NCBI GenBank assembly: GCA_020161135.1
Contig: JAIUOB010000003.1
Location: 62,001-126,000, forward strand
Direction: 5' to 3'
Origin: Gemmatimonadota bacterium
Lineage (GTDB): Bacteria > Gemmatimonadota > Gemmatimonadetes > Gemmatimonadales > Gemmatimonadaceae
Length of the DNA: 64,000 nucleotides
Shown piece by piece: positions 36,653-45,178 of the stretch (the first letter of the stretch is position 1; each line of letters opens with the position of its first letter). The notes under the pieces are model-generated. The model searched no databases. It had not been told where the DNA came from and worked only from the letters and a program-made list of their open reading frames with translations. The position numbers and the translations under genes were made by a program.

Positions 36653-38854
36653 ATGGCGGGCGACGACGCCGTACCCGCCGAGCGCGCGCTCGCGACCCGC
36701 GTCTTTCTGGGAAGCGCCCTCATGGTGGCCGCCGTGCTGGCGGTGGTCTTGCTCGTGACGTCGATTGGCGCGCGACGGGCCGCCGTGGCCGCGGCGCAGC
36801 GCACACTCGAACAGTCGGCCGATCTCACCGCGCAGTTGCTCGCAGGCCGTGGCCGCAGTCTGGCCGGTGGCGCCCGCGTCTTCGTGCAGGGCCCGTACTT
36901 CCGCACACTGGTCGCGGAACGTCGGCGTGACGACATCCTCGACCAGACCTTCGAAGCGGCGGCGCAGCTCGACGCAGCGTGGGTGTTCATCACCGACGCG
37001 AACGGCGTGCTGGTGGCCAAGTCCGACGAGCCGTCCGCGCACGGCGATACGCTCGCCGGCGTGGCGCTCATTGCGGGGGCCCTCCGCGGACAACTCACCT
37101 CCGGCTTCGGCGGCTCGGGCGACTCCGTCCTGTTCCTGGCGACGGGGGTGCCCATCGAAGCACCCGGAGGCGCCGCCTTCGGCGTCCTCGTGGCGACGAC
37201 CCGGCTCGACTCGCTCATCGCGAGGGACATTGCCGCGGCGACGGGCGGTGCCGTGGTGTTCTTCGTGCGTGATCGATCGGGCGTGGCGCACCTGACCGCC
37301 TCCACGCTGCCGCTCGACGACGTCGTGCGCGCGCGCCTGGTCGCACATCTCGGCGTGCGCACGGCGGTGGGGAGTGCAGACACGACACTGCTCATCGACG
37401 GCGCCCCGTGGCTGGCGTTCGCGAGCCCGCTGCACACCGCCGCCGGCGACGAAGTGGGCGGCTACGTCGTGCTGCGCCGCGCGTCCGCGTTGGCGCCGGG
37501 AGCGAATGCCTTGCGCCAGTCGCTCGTGCTGGCGGGCGGCCTTGGCCTGCTGTTGGCGATCGTGGCCGCGTGGCTGGCGGCGCGAACGATCGCGCGGCCG
37601 GTCGCCTCGCTTACGCGGGCCGTACAGGCCGTCGCGGAAGGCGAGCCCACCGCGCGTCCCTTCCGCATCGTGGCGCCCACGCCGCTCCTCGGCGAGTTGG
37701 GCAGCGCGCTCGACCAGTGGCTGGGCGCGCAGCGCGATCGGGAGCGGTTGACGCGGCTGGCGCACGAAGTCGCCTCGTCTGCGCCGGCGGTGGCCGGGAC
37801 GCGCGCGGTGCGGGTCGCCCGGAGCGCGGCGCCTCGATGGTCGACACCGCACGTGGTGCGTCGCACGCCGGTGACCGCGATCGGCCTCCCCGACGCCGGA
37901 CACGTGGGGACGGTCCTGGCCGGTCGCTACGAGATCGAGGCGCTCGTGGGGCGCGGCGGCCTCGGCGTGGTGTATCGGGCCTTCGACCGACTGGTGGGCG
38001 AGCGGGTCGCGATCAAGGTGTTCGACGCACACCGCTTTCCGGCGATGGCTCCCGTGGCCCACCTCGTGGCCGAAGAGCTGCGTCTCGCCCGCAAGGTGAC
38101 GCATGAGCACGTCGTGCGCCTGCACGACGTCGGCACCGCTGACGGCCTGTGGTATCTCACCATGGAGCTGGTGGACGGGCCGGCCCTCGACGAGGTATTG
38201 CTGCGGCACGGCGCGCTCGATGTGGAGACGACACTCGCGATCGCCCGCCAACTGCTGCGCGCGCTCGCCGCCGCGCACGGCGAAGACGTGGTGCATGGCG
38301 ACCTCAAGCCGCACAACCTGCTCATTGCCGAGGTGGGCGCGCTCAAGGTCACGGACTTCGGGCTGGCGCGCCTGCGCCGCAGCGACCGCCGGGTCGATAC
38401 CGCGGCGCACGACGACCCCGCGGTGGCCGGCCGCGTCGTCGGCGGTGCGGTGGGCACGCCTCGATACATGGCGCCCGAGCTGCTGCTCGGCGAGGAGCCG
38501 ACGGTTGCGTCGGATCTGTATGCCGCCGGCATCGTGCTTCAGGAGTGCCTGACCGGCGTCGTGCAGGGGGAGCGCGAAACGCCGGTCGGGCTGCTCGGTC
38601 GTTCGTTGGTCGAGGCGGTCGAGGCGGTCGAGGCGGTCGAGGCGGTCGAGCAGGGCGCGGCCCCGACGCCGCCCGTTGTTCCTGAGTCCGGCACGCCGCT
38701 TCCGCGCACCGACGACGTGCGGCGCAGCCGCTTGCTGGCAGTGATCGGTGCGATGACGCAGCCACATCCGGAGCGTCGGCCGCGCGCGGCGACGGAGGCG
38801 CTCGCGGCCCTGCGGGACGCCGAGCGGGCGGCGGCGCCCAGCACGCGGGAATAG
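36653..38854 (+). CDS. Transmembrane sensor Ser/Thr protein kinase
   Basis: This 733-residue protein has an N-terminal transmembrane helix (about residues 15-36), an extracytoplasmic dCache-like sensor domain (about 40-275; AAWVFITDANGVLVAKSD), a second helix (about 287-307) and a HAMP-like segment (ARTIARPVASLTRAV). A Hanks-type kinase begins near 424: GRGGLGVVY glycine loop, K455 (VAIKVF), catalytic H548-G549-D550 (HGDLKPHN), D568 in DFG, and APE as MAPELL. The catalytic HRD is HGD, found in other bacterial kinases. A 9-bp repeat adds (VEA)n within the late kinase lobe. It likely reads the envelope state with the porin and cupredoxin encoded upstream. Confidence 0.9.
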   Translation: MAGDDAVPAERALATRVFLGSALMVAAVLAVVLLVTSIGARRAAVAAAQRTLEQSADLTAQLLAGRGRSLAGGARVFVQGPYFRTLVAERRRDDILDQTFEAAAQLDAAWVFITDANGVLVAKSDEPSAHGDTLAGVALIAGALRGQLTSGFGGSGDSVLFLATGVPIEAPGGAAFGVLVATTRLDSLIARDIAAATGGAVVFFVRDRSGVAHLTASTLPLDDVVRARLVAHLGVRTAVGSADTTLLIDGAPWLAFASPLHTAAGDEVGGYVVLRRASALAPGANALRQSLVLAGGLGLLLAIVAAWLAARTIARPVASLTRAVQAVAEGEPTARPFRIVAPTPLLGELGSALDQWLGAQRDRERLTRLAHEVASSAPAVAGTRAVRVARSAAPRWSTPHVVRRTPVTAIGLPDAGHVGTVLAGRYEIEALVGRGGLGVVYRAFDRLVGERVAIKVFDAHRFPAMAPVAHLVAEELRLARKVTHEHVVRLHDVGTADGLWYLTMELVDGPALDEVLLRHGALDVETTLAIARQLLRALAAAHGEDVVHGDLKPHNLLIAEVGALKVTDFGLARLRRSDRRVDTAAHDDPAVAGRVVGGAVGTPRYMAPELLLGEEPTVASDLYAAGIVLQECLTGVVQGERETPVGLLGRSLVEAVEAVEAVEAVEQGAAPTPPVVPESGTPLPRTDDVRRSRLLAVIGAMTQPHPERRPRAATEALAALRDAERAAAPSTRE
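38609..38650 (+). repeat. In-frame 9-bp tandem repeat in the kinase gene
   Basis: GTCGAGGCG is repeated four times with a partial fifth copy, in codon phase, encoding VEA repeats between kinase subdomains IX and XI. The copies are identical, so copy number may vary between strains without shifting the frame. Confidence 0.9.
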
Positions 38855-38871
38855 GGCGCCGACTCGCAGGC

Positions 38872-38929
38872 ACTCCCTCCACGTCGACGTCGCACCGGGC
38901 GACGCCGCGTGGGTCCTCAGGGAGGGAGT
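38872..38929 (+). promoter_or_regulatory. Leader hairpin that sequesters a Shine-Dalgarno sequence
   Basis: ACTCCCTCC (38872-38880) pairs perfectly with GGAGGGAGT (38921-38929). The right arm contains the Shine-Dalgarno sequence for the ATG at 38935. An inner stem, CGTCGC/GCGACG, closes the long loop. Translation of the downstream lipoprotein could be gated by this fold. Confidence 0.5.
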
Positions 38930-38934
38930 CTCGG

Positions 38935-40242
38935 ATGCGACATGGATTCTGGGCGGCGGTAGCACGCCGCGTCGGCGGAACGGCGGCGATCGTGGCCCTC
39001 ACCGCCTGCGGCGGCGAGGGAGGCACGACCAACGCGCCCGCGGCGGCGTCGGTCGCCGTGTCGAGCGCCACCACGGGCGCGCTCACGTCGGTGGGTGACA
39101 CGCGCGCCGTGACGGCGGTCGTGCGGGATGTCGCACAGAACCCGATCAGCGGTGCGCCGGTCACATGGACCACCAGCAACGCCGCCGTCGCGACGGTGAG
39201 CGGTTCGGGCACGAGCGCCACGATCACCGCGACGGGCAACGGTTCCGCCACGATCACCGCGAGCAGCGGTGCGGTGAGTGGCACGATCGGCGTGGACGTG
39301 GCGCAGCGCTTCGCGTCGGTGACCGTGACCGCCGCGGCGGGCGCACTCAACATCGGTGCGACGACGCAGCTCACCGCCACCGCGCGCGACGCGCGTGGTG
39401 CGGCCATTCCCGGCGCCGCGGGCGCCACCTTCACGACCGCCGACCGCACGCGCGCCCTCGTCGACGGCGCAGGCCTCGTGACGGCGATTGCGCCTGGCGG
39501 CGTCACGCTCACGGCCTCGATCACGCGCGACGGCGTCACGGCATCGGGCAGCGCCACCGTGACGGTCAATTCCCCCGTGAGCGGCAGCGCCTCGGCGGCG
39601 GTGAACGCGAGCAACACCAACCTCTTCACGCCGGCCTCGGTCACGGTCGCGGAAGGGGGCACGGTGACGTGGACCTTCGGCAGCGTCGAGCACAACGTCG
39701 TGTTCCAGTCGGCCGGTGCGCCGGCCAACATCGGCATCACCTCGAGCGCCACCGCGAGCCGTGTCTTCCCCACGGCCGGGGCGTTCCCGTACGTCTGCTC
39801 GCTGCACGCCGGCATGACGGGCACCATCAACGTGGCCGCCGCGTCGATCTTCTCGCAGATGAACGGGGCCAACGAGCGCCCCAACCCGGTGCCGAGCAGC
39901 GCGAATGGCGCCGCGCTGTTCACGCGCAACGGCGCGACGGTCAACTACACCGTCACCTATCAGGGCATCGCCAGCAATCCCACGGGGTTGCACATCCACG
40001 CGCCGGCCACCACGTCGACGACCTCGGGCATCATCGTCGACCTCATGCCCACGCCCGTCGTCGGCACGAGCGGTGTGCTCACCGGCAGCTTCACGGCCGC
40101 GAACATCCGCAGCATCGCCGGGGCCGCGCCCATCGCGCTGGACTCGCTCATGACGCTCCTGCGCACGGGCAATGCGTATGTGAACGTGCATTCGAGCGCG
40201 TATCCCGGCGGCGAGATTCGCGGACAGACCGGCACGCCGTAG
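38935..40242 (+). CDS. Lipoprotein with Ig-like, cupredoxin and CHRD domains
   Basis: This 435-residue lipoprotein (lipobox ALTAC, lipid Cys at about residue 25) has two bacterial Ig-like domains (about 36-190; VTWTTSNAAVATVSG is the Big_2 style). A cupredoxin domain (about 205-300) carries copper ligands in VEHNVVF and C288, H291, M294 (YVCSLHAGM). A C-terminal CHRD domain (about 303-435; MNGANERPNPVPS, GLHIHAP, AYVNVHSSAYPGGEIRGQ) completes it. It lies just after the sensor kinase gene, whose operon encodes another cupredoxin, so the two may share copper or redox chemistry at the envelope. Confidence 0.85.
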   Translation: MRHGFWAAVARRVGGTAAIVALTACGGEGGTTNAPAAASVAVSSATTGALTSVGDTRAVTAVVRDVAQNPISGAPVTWTTSNAAVATVSGSGTSATITATGNGSATITASSGAVSGTIGVDVAQRFASVTVTAAAGALNIGATTQLTATARDARGAAIPGAAGATFTTADRTRALVDGAGLVTAIAPGGVTLTASITRDGVTASGSATVTVNSPVSGSASAAVNASNTNLFTPASVTVAEGGTVTWTFGSVEHNVVFQSAGAPANIGITSSATASRVFPTAGAFPYVCSLHAGMTGTINVAAASIFSQMNGANERPNPVPSSANGAALFTRNGATVNYTVTYQGIASNPTGLHIHAPATTSTTSGIIVDLMPTPVVGTSGVLTGSFTAANIRSIAGAAPIALDSLMTLLRTGNAYVNVHSSAYPGGEIRGQTGTP

Positions 40243-40279
40243 GGCGCGACCGCGACGGCACCGTCGCCTCGTGCCTCCG

Positions 40280-40320
40280 CGCGCCGCTCGTGTGAGCCCC
40301 CCGGCCATGCGAGCGGCGCG
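40280..40320. terminator. Hairpin between convergent genes
   Basis: CGCGCCGCTCG (40280-40290) pairs perfectly with CGAGCGGCGCG (40310-40320) across a 19-base loop. It lies between the Ig/cupredoxin gene (plus, ends 40242) and the CxxC gene (minus, ends 40360), so it may serve both directions. Confidence 0.55.
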
Positions 40321-40359
40321 TCGCGTCGCGAGCCGGGCGCCGGGGCGCGGGATGCGCGG

Positions 40360-41373
40360 CTACGGCCGCTCGAACATCGCGTCCGCGATGGCCGCGATCT
40401 CCTCGGCGTCGCGCCACGCGCTCTCGAGCGCTTCCAGCTCGCCCTGCATTGCCTGGCGTTCGGCGTCCTCGTTCATCGCGATCTCGAGCGCGAGACGCTC
40501 GGTGCCGGTGAGTCCCAGCACCCCCACATCGTCGTCCCAGAAGATCGCGTTCTTGCGGCGTCGATGCACGCGCAGCGCACTGCTGTTGCGGATGAAGCGC
40601 TCGGCGTCGCCGGCCTCGGTGATGCGACGTGTGGCGTCGTCGACCTGCCGCAGCGACCCGCCGCGCTGGTTGAGGCGCGCCAGCAACGGGCTCGCCACCT
40701 GCACGGCCTGCGTCGCGTCGAAGTCGGTCACGCCATCGACGTGGGCCACGCGCAGTGCCCACGGCGCGTCGTGATCGGACGCCACGATCTCGAGGCGCGC
40801 GACATGACTGAACCGGAGCGGCCGCAACGCGCCGTCGGGCGTGCGGATGTGCGCGACGACCATGTCGTACTGCAGTTGCTCCTCGAGGCGCTCCAAGGGA
40901 CGCGCCATGCGCAACAACCCCTTGTGCCCCGACACCGCGTAGCCGACGCCGAGGAGTGCCGCCGTCGCCCCGGCGGCCATCGCCGCTCCGGTGCGCGCGA
41001 ATTGCGCCGCCGTGTGCGTGGGCGCGGGCAGCGTCAGGCGGCGGCGCCGCAACCGCGAGCCATAGCGCCAGGCGGCAAACTCGGGGCGCAGCGGCGTACC
41101 CACACGAACCAGGTCCACGCCGGCGCGGAGTGTCGCGAGGCCGATGTTGTCGGTGCTCACCCGAATCGTCGTGGCGCGATAGAGACGCTCGCACGCTTCG
41201 ACGGTCTCCCATCGCTCGTCCAGCGGCGAGAGATTCCAGTTGCGACAGCTCGTGCACACCACCCAGAGACGTCCGCGTCGGCTGTCGAAGGCCAGGCGGC
41301 GCCCGACGGGGAAGGACTCCAGCACCTCATTCCGGCCGAGGTGGCCGTGACAGAACAGGCACGTCGAGAACAC
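40360..41373 (-). CDS. CxxC-containing protein of unknown function
   Basis: This 337-residue protein begins MFSTCLFCHGHLGRNE, with a zinc-ribbon-like Cys pair and a second pair later (VVCTSCRNW). A small hydrophobic stretch lies mid-protein (AAMAAGATAALLGVGYAV), followed by a charged C-terminal region that ends in a helical Glu/Ala-rich tail. The GTG at 41373 is chosen because GGAGG lies seven bases upstream and the Cys motif begins there. The frame stays open upstream to 41697 without conserved sequence. It is divergent from the Rieske gene. The function is unknown. Confidence 0.65.
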   Translation of the reverse strand: MFSTCLFCHGHLGRNEVLESFPVGRRLAFDSRRGRLWVVCTSCRNWNLSPLDERWETVEACERLYRATTIRVSTDNIGLATLRAGVDLVRVGTPLRPEFAAWRYGSRLRRRRLTLPAPTHTAAQFARTGAAMAAGATAALLGVGYAVSGHKGLLRMARPLERLEEQLQYDMVVAHIRTPDGALRPLRFSHVARLEIVASDHDAPWALRVAHVDGVTDFDATQAVQVASPLLARLNQRGGSLRQVDDATRRITEAGDAERFIRNSSALRVHRRRKNAIFWDDDVGVLGLTGTERLALEIAMNEDAERQAMQGELEALESAWRDAEEIAAIADAMFERP

Positions 41374-41609
41374 GCACTGGCCTCCGTCGGCATGATCAGG
41401 GCCACCGGAGCCATGGTCCGGCGGCGGGCGGTTCGCGAATGTGCCGCGCGCCACGGTGGCCCGCCCGCGAATTGCATGAAGATTGGATGACGAGCGGGTG
41501 ACGATCCCATTATGCAGCAGACAGGCGCAAACTGGGGTCGTCGACCGTCGCCGTGTTACCCCAGGGTCCGCCCGAAGAGCCCCGACCGTCCTCGCCCTCC
41601 ACACGCCGT

Positions 41610-43046
41610 ATGCTGCCCTCCTCGTCCGACCACGTTTGCACTGGCTGCGCCCGCGTCGATCGTCGGCAGTTCCTGACGTCGGCGTCGATCCTCTCACTGG
41701 GCGCGCTGGCCACCGCCTGCGGCGACGGCGTGATCAGCGGACCCGCCGACCGCCCGCCGTTCCCGAGCACGCCGTTCACGCTGGTGCCGGCCAACGTGCC
41801 GGCACTCCAGAGTGTGGGCGGGCGGGTCGTGGTCACCAACGGCGTCGAATCGCCCGTGCTGGTGGAGCGCGTCTCGACCAGCCAGTTCCGGGCCCTGTCA
41901 CTCGTGTGCCCGCATCAGGGCACCATCGTCGGGGTCGACGGCGCCGGCTTCCGCTGCCCCAACCATGAGGCGCGGTTTGCTGGCGACGGCCGCTGGCTGG
42001 GCGGTCAGCCCACCGCCGATCTCTCGGCCCTCAACGTTCAGGTCAACGCGGACGGGAGCATCACAGTCGGCGGGGCGCCCCTGCCGCCCACGCTGTCGCT
42101 CTCGACGGCCGCCGCCGTGCTCACCACCGCGCTCGGCGGTGCGGCGAGTGCCACGCAGGCGGTGGCCATTTCCAATGCGGGCGGCAGCGTCCTCACGGGC
42201 CTGCAGGTTGCCCTCGCGTATCGGGCCAACCAGCCCGGCGGCTGGCTCGCCGTCAGCCTCGACCAGTCGACGGCGCCTGCCACCCTCACGCTCACGGCGC
42301 AGCGCGGAGCGCTCACGGCGGGGAGCTACGGCGCGACGGTCACCGTGTCGGCCACCGGCAGCACCAATGGCGCCCAGACGATCGACGTGGTGCTCGTGGT
42401 GCAGGATCCGGCCGCGGCGCCCTCGCTCCAACTCGGCACCGCGGCCGTCAGCCTGGCGGCGAATGCGGGCGGAACGGCGCCGAGCCAGACCGTGCCCGTG
42501 ACCAACGCCGGTGGGGGCACCCTGAGCGGGCTGGCCGCGACCGTTGCCTACGCGCCCGGTGGCTTCGGCTGGCTCACCGCCACGCTCGACCGCTCGACCG
42601 CACCGGCGACGCTCACGGTGCGCGCCAACCCCTCTGTCGTCACGACCGGCACCTACACCGCCACGGTGACTGTGTCCGCGACCGGCGTCGCGTCGCGCAC
42701 CATCACCGTGACGCTCACGATCACCAACGCCGGCCTGCAGGTCACGCTGGCCGCGTGGCCGGCGCTCGCGAACGTCGGCGGGGTGGTGGGGAGCGTCGGC
42801 AACGTGGGTGGTGTGCCGGTCGCCGTCGCGCGAACGGGTCCCGACAGCTTCCTGGCGTTCTCCATGCGCTGCACCCACGCCGGTACGATTCTGAACATCG
42901 TCGGCAACAGCTTCTTCCGGTGCCCCAATCACGGCGCCGAGTTCACGGCGCAGGGCATCTGGCGCAGCTCGCCGCAGCGCACCGAGAATCTCGACCGCTT
43001 CACGGTCACCTACACCCCGGGTGCGCCGACGCTGACGGTGAGCTGA
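41610..43046 (+). CDS. Double-Rieske protein with Ig/BACON-like repeats between the clusters
   Basis: This 478-residue exported protein starts with a CxxC (DHVCTGCARV) and a twin-arginine-type leader with lipobox-like end (RRQFLTSASILSLGALATAC). The first Rieske [2Fe-2S] domain (about residues 55-155) has C100-P-H102 and CPNH. Two repeats follow (about 165-255 and 265-350; NAGGSVLTGLQVAL, NAGGGTLSGLAATV), of BACON/Ig type. A second Rieske domain (about 355-478) has C421-T-H423 and CPNH. Both clusters keep all four ligands. Two Rieske domains in one chain with Ig spacers are unusual; an electron-transfer role outside the inner membrane is inferred. Confidence 0.85.
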   Translation: MLPSSSDHVCTGCARVDRRQFLTSASILSLGALATACGDGVISGPADRPPFPSTPFTLVPANVPALQSVGGRVVVTNGVESPVLVERVSTSQFRALSLVCPHQGTIVGVDGAGFRCPNHEARFAGDGRWLGGQPTADLSALNVQVNADGSITVGGAPLPPTLSLSTAAAVLTTALGGAASATQAVAISNAGGSVLTGLQVALAYRANQPGGWLAVSLDQSTAPATLTLTAQRGALTAGSYGATVTVSATGSTNGAQTIDVVLVVQDPAAAPSLQLGTAAVSLAANAGGTAPSQTVPVTNAGGGTLSGLAATVAYAPGGFGWLTATLDRSTAPATLTVRANPSVVTTGTYTATVTVSATGVASRTITVTLTITNAGLQVTLAAWPALANVGGVVGSVGNVGGVPVAVARTGPDSFLAFSMRCTHAGTILNIVGNSFFRCPNHGAEFTAQGIWRSSPQRTENLDRFTVTYTPGAPTLTVS

Positions 43047-43085
43047 GCGGGATGGGTCTTCGGGGCGGGATTTGGGGCGGGGCCG

Positions 43086-43114
43086 TTGAACCGGCGGACG
43101 AGGTCGCCTAAGTT
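43086..43114 (+). promoter_or_regulatory. Promoter at the head of the 16-kb operon run
   Basis: TTGAAC (43086-43091), exactly 17 bases, TAAGTT (43109-43114). This is one of the best promoters in the window. Transcription would start near 43121, about 65 bases before the FmdB-like gene. Confidence 0.65.
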
Positions 43115-43185
43115 CAAAGGCTGTCGCGCGTTACCCGACATTGGCGCTGCACACCGCACCCCCAGTCGGAAGCCCAGTCCGCCCC

Positions 43186-43497
43186 ATGCCGACGTACGAA
43201 TTCCGCGCCCCTGACGGCTCGATCATCGAGCGCATCTTCAAGATCAGCGAAGTCCCCGAGTCCATCGAGCTGCCCGATGGGCAGGGGGTCGCGACGCGCA
43301 TCATCTCCGGTGGTGCCGGGCTGCTGTTCAAGGGCTCGGGCTTCTACATCACCGACTACGGCAAGGACGGGAAGAAGGACCAGCGTGCCGCCTCCGGCAG
43401 CGAGTCCAAGTCCGACAGCGCGCCGGCCGCCAAGACCGAGTCCAAGGCGGAGTCCAAGCCCGCGCCCAGCAGCACACCGGCCCCCAAGGCCGACTGA
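43186..43497 (+). CDS. FmdB-like small protein lacking the zinc-ribbon cysteines
   Basis: This 103-residue protein has the FmdB-family beginning MPTYEFRAPDGSIIERIFKI and the family C-terminal core GLLFKGSGFYITDYGK, then a Ser/Lys/Ala tail. FmdB proteins normally carry two CxxC pairs in the first 40 residues. Here there is no cysteine at all, so no zinc ribbon can form. The gene is intact and has a strong promoter, so it is likely functional in a metal-free way. It precedes argS by 28 bases. Confidence 0.7.
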   Translation: MPTYEFRAPDGSIIERIFKISEVPESIELPDGQGVATRIISGGAGLLFKGSGFYITDYGKDGKKDQRAASGSESKSDSAPAAKTESKAESKPAPSSTPAPKAD

Positions 43498-43525
43498 CGC
43501 GCGTCTCCTCACTGCATTCCCTCAC

Positions 43526-45178
43526 GTGACCCACGCCGACGCCCTGCGCGCCGAGCTCGTGCGCGCAGCGCGCACCCTCGGCGCCCCTGACGATGTGGCC
43601 CCGATCCTCGAGCGCCCGCGCGATGCGGCGTTCGGCGACTGGGCCACCAACCTCGCCATGACGCTGGCGCGGCCCCTGGGCCGCAAGCCGCGCGAGGTGG
43701 CCGAGGCGCTCATCGCGGCGCTCGACACGTCGGCGGTGGGGGTCACGGCGGCGGAGATCGCCGGGCCGGGGTTCATCAATTTCCGGCTCGATCCGGGCTT
43801 CCAGGCGCGCGGCCTGCTGCAGATCCTTGCCGCGCCGGAGCAGTGGGGGCGACTCGACCTGGGGCACGGGGAGCGCGTCTGCGTCGAGTTCGTCTCCGCC
43901 AACCCCACGGGCCCGCTGCACGTCGGCCACGGTCGGCAGGCGGCACTGGGTGATGCCATCAGCACGCTGCTCGAGTGGACCGGCTGGCGGGTCGATCGCG
44001 AGTTCTACTACAACGACGCCGGCGCGCAGATCGCGAATCTCGCGAAGAGCACGCAGGCGCGCGTGCGTGAGCTCGGCGGCCAGCCGCTCGAGATCCCCGA
44101 GGGCGGCTATCACGGCGAGTACATCCGCGAGATCGCCGAGCGCTACGTCGCGCAGCACCCGGCCGACGCGGCCGGCAACGATCTCGAGGCCATGCGCACG
44201 TTCGCCGTCGCGGCCCTGCGGCACGAGCAGGATCTCGACCTGCAGGCGTTCGGCGTGAAGTTCGACACGTACTACCTCGAGAGCTCGCTCTACACCGACG
44301 GTCGCGTCGACCGCACCGTCGAGGCGCTCAAGGCGTCCGGGCACACGTTCGAGGAGAACGGCGCGCTGTTCCTGCGCACGACCACGTTCGGCGACGACAA
44401 GGACCGCGTGATGAAGAAGAGCGCGGAGAAGGGGGGCGACTACACCTACTTCGTGCCCGACGTCGCCTACCACGTGACCAAGTGGGAGCGCGGCTATCGT
44501 CGGGCCATCAACGTGCAGGGCGCCGACCATCACAGCACCACGACGCGTGTGCGGGCCGGGCTGCAGGCGATGGGCATCGGCATCCCGGCCGGCTACCCCG
44601 ACTACGTGCTGCACCAGATGGTGACGGTCATGAAGGGCGGCGAGGAGATGAAGATCTCCAAGCGCGCGGGGTCGTACGTGACCGTGCGCGACCTCATCGA
44701 CGAGGTGGGGCGCGATGCCGTGCGCTACTTCTACCTCATGCGCAAGGGCGATTCGCAGCTCGTCTTCGACATCGACCTCGCGCGCAGCCAGAGTGAGGAG
44801 AATCCCGTCTACTACGTGCAGATGGCGCATGCACGCATGTGCGGCATCTTCCGTGTGGGCGAGATCGACGCGACCACCATCACCGGCACCGATGTCGACC
44901 TGGGCGTGCTCGTCGAGCCGGCGGAGCAGGAGCTGGTTCGGCAACTGCTCGACTTCCCCGCCATGGTGAAGGGCGCGGCGGAGTCGCTCGAACCGCATCG
45001 CATCGCCGGCTGGTTGCTCGAGACGGCGCGTGCGGCGCACACCTGGTACCACAAGCACCACGTCCTCGGCGAGCCCGAGGCGATCACGCAGGCGCGCCTC
45101 GTCCTGGCGCGCGCCGCGCAGCTCGGCATTGCCGCCGGCCTGCGCATCCTCGGACTGTCCGCGCCGGAGCGCATGTGA
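43526..45178 (+). CDS. argS: Arginine--tRNA ligase
   Basis: This class I synthetase charges tRNA-Arg. An N-terminal ArgRS-specific domain (about residues 1-85) precedes the catalytic core with the HIGH-type motif LHVGHGRQAALGD after FVSANPTGP. The KMSKS equivalent is MKISKRAGS, and a DALR anticodon-binding domain ends the protein (WLLETARAAHTWYHKHHV). It has 550 residues. The GTG at 43526 is the first reasonable start. The PfkB gene begins inside its last codons (GTG 45175), showing tight coupling. Confidence 0.94.
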   Translation: MTHADALRAELVRAARTLGAPDDVAPILERPRDAAFGDWATNLAMTLARPLGRKPREVAEALIAALDTSAVGVTAAEIAGPGFINFRLDPGFQARGLLQILAAPEQWGRLDLGHGERVCVEFVSANPTGPLHVGHGRQAALGDAISTLLEWTGWRVDREFYYNDAGAQIANLAKSTQARVRELGGQPLEIPEGGYHGEYIREIAERYVAQHPADAAGNDLEAMRTFAVAALRHEQDLDLQAFGVKFDTYYLESSLYTDGRVDRTVEALKASGHTFEENGALFLRTTTFGDDKDRVMKKSAEKGGDYTYFVPDVAYHVTKWERGYRRAINVQGADHHSTTTRVRAGLQAMGIGIPAGYPDYVLHQMVTVMKGGEEMKISKRAGSYVTVRDLIDEVGRDAVRYFYLMRKGDSQLVFDIDLARSQSEENPVYYVQMAHARMCGIFRVGEIDATTITGTDVDLGVLVEPAEQELVRQLLDFPAMVKGAAESLEPHRIAGWLLETARAAHTWYHKHHVLGEPEAITQARLVLARAAQLGIAAGLRILGLSAPERM

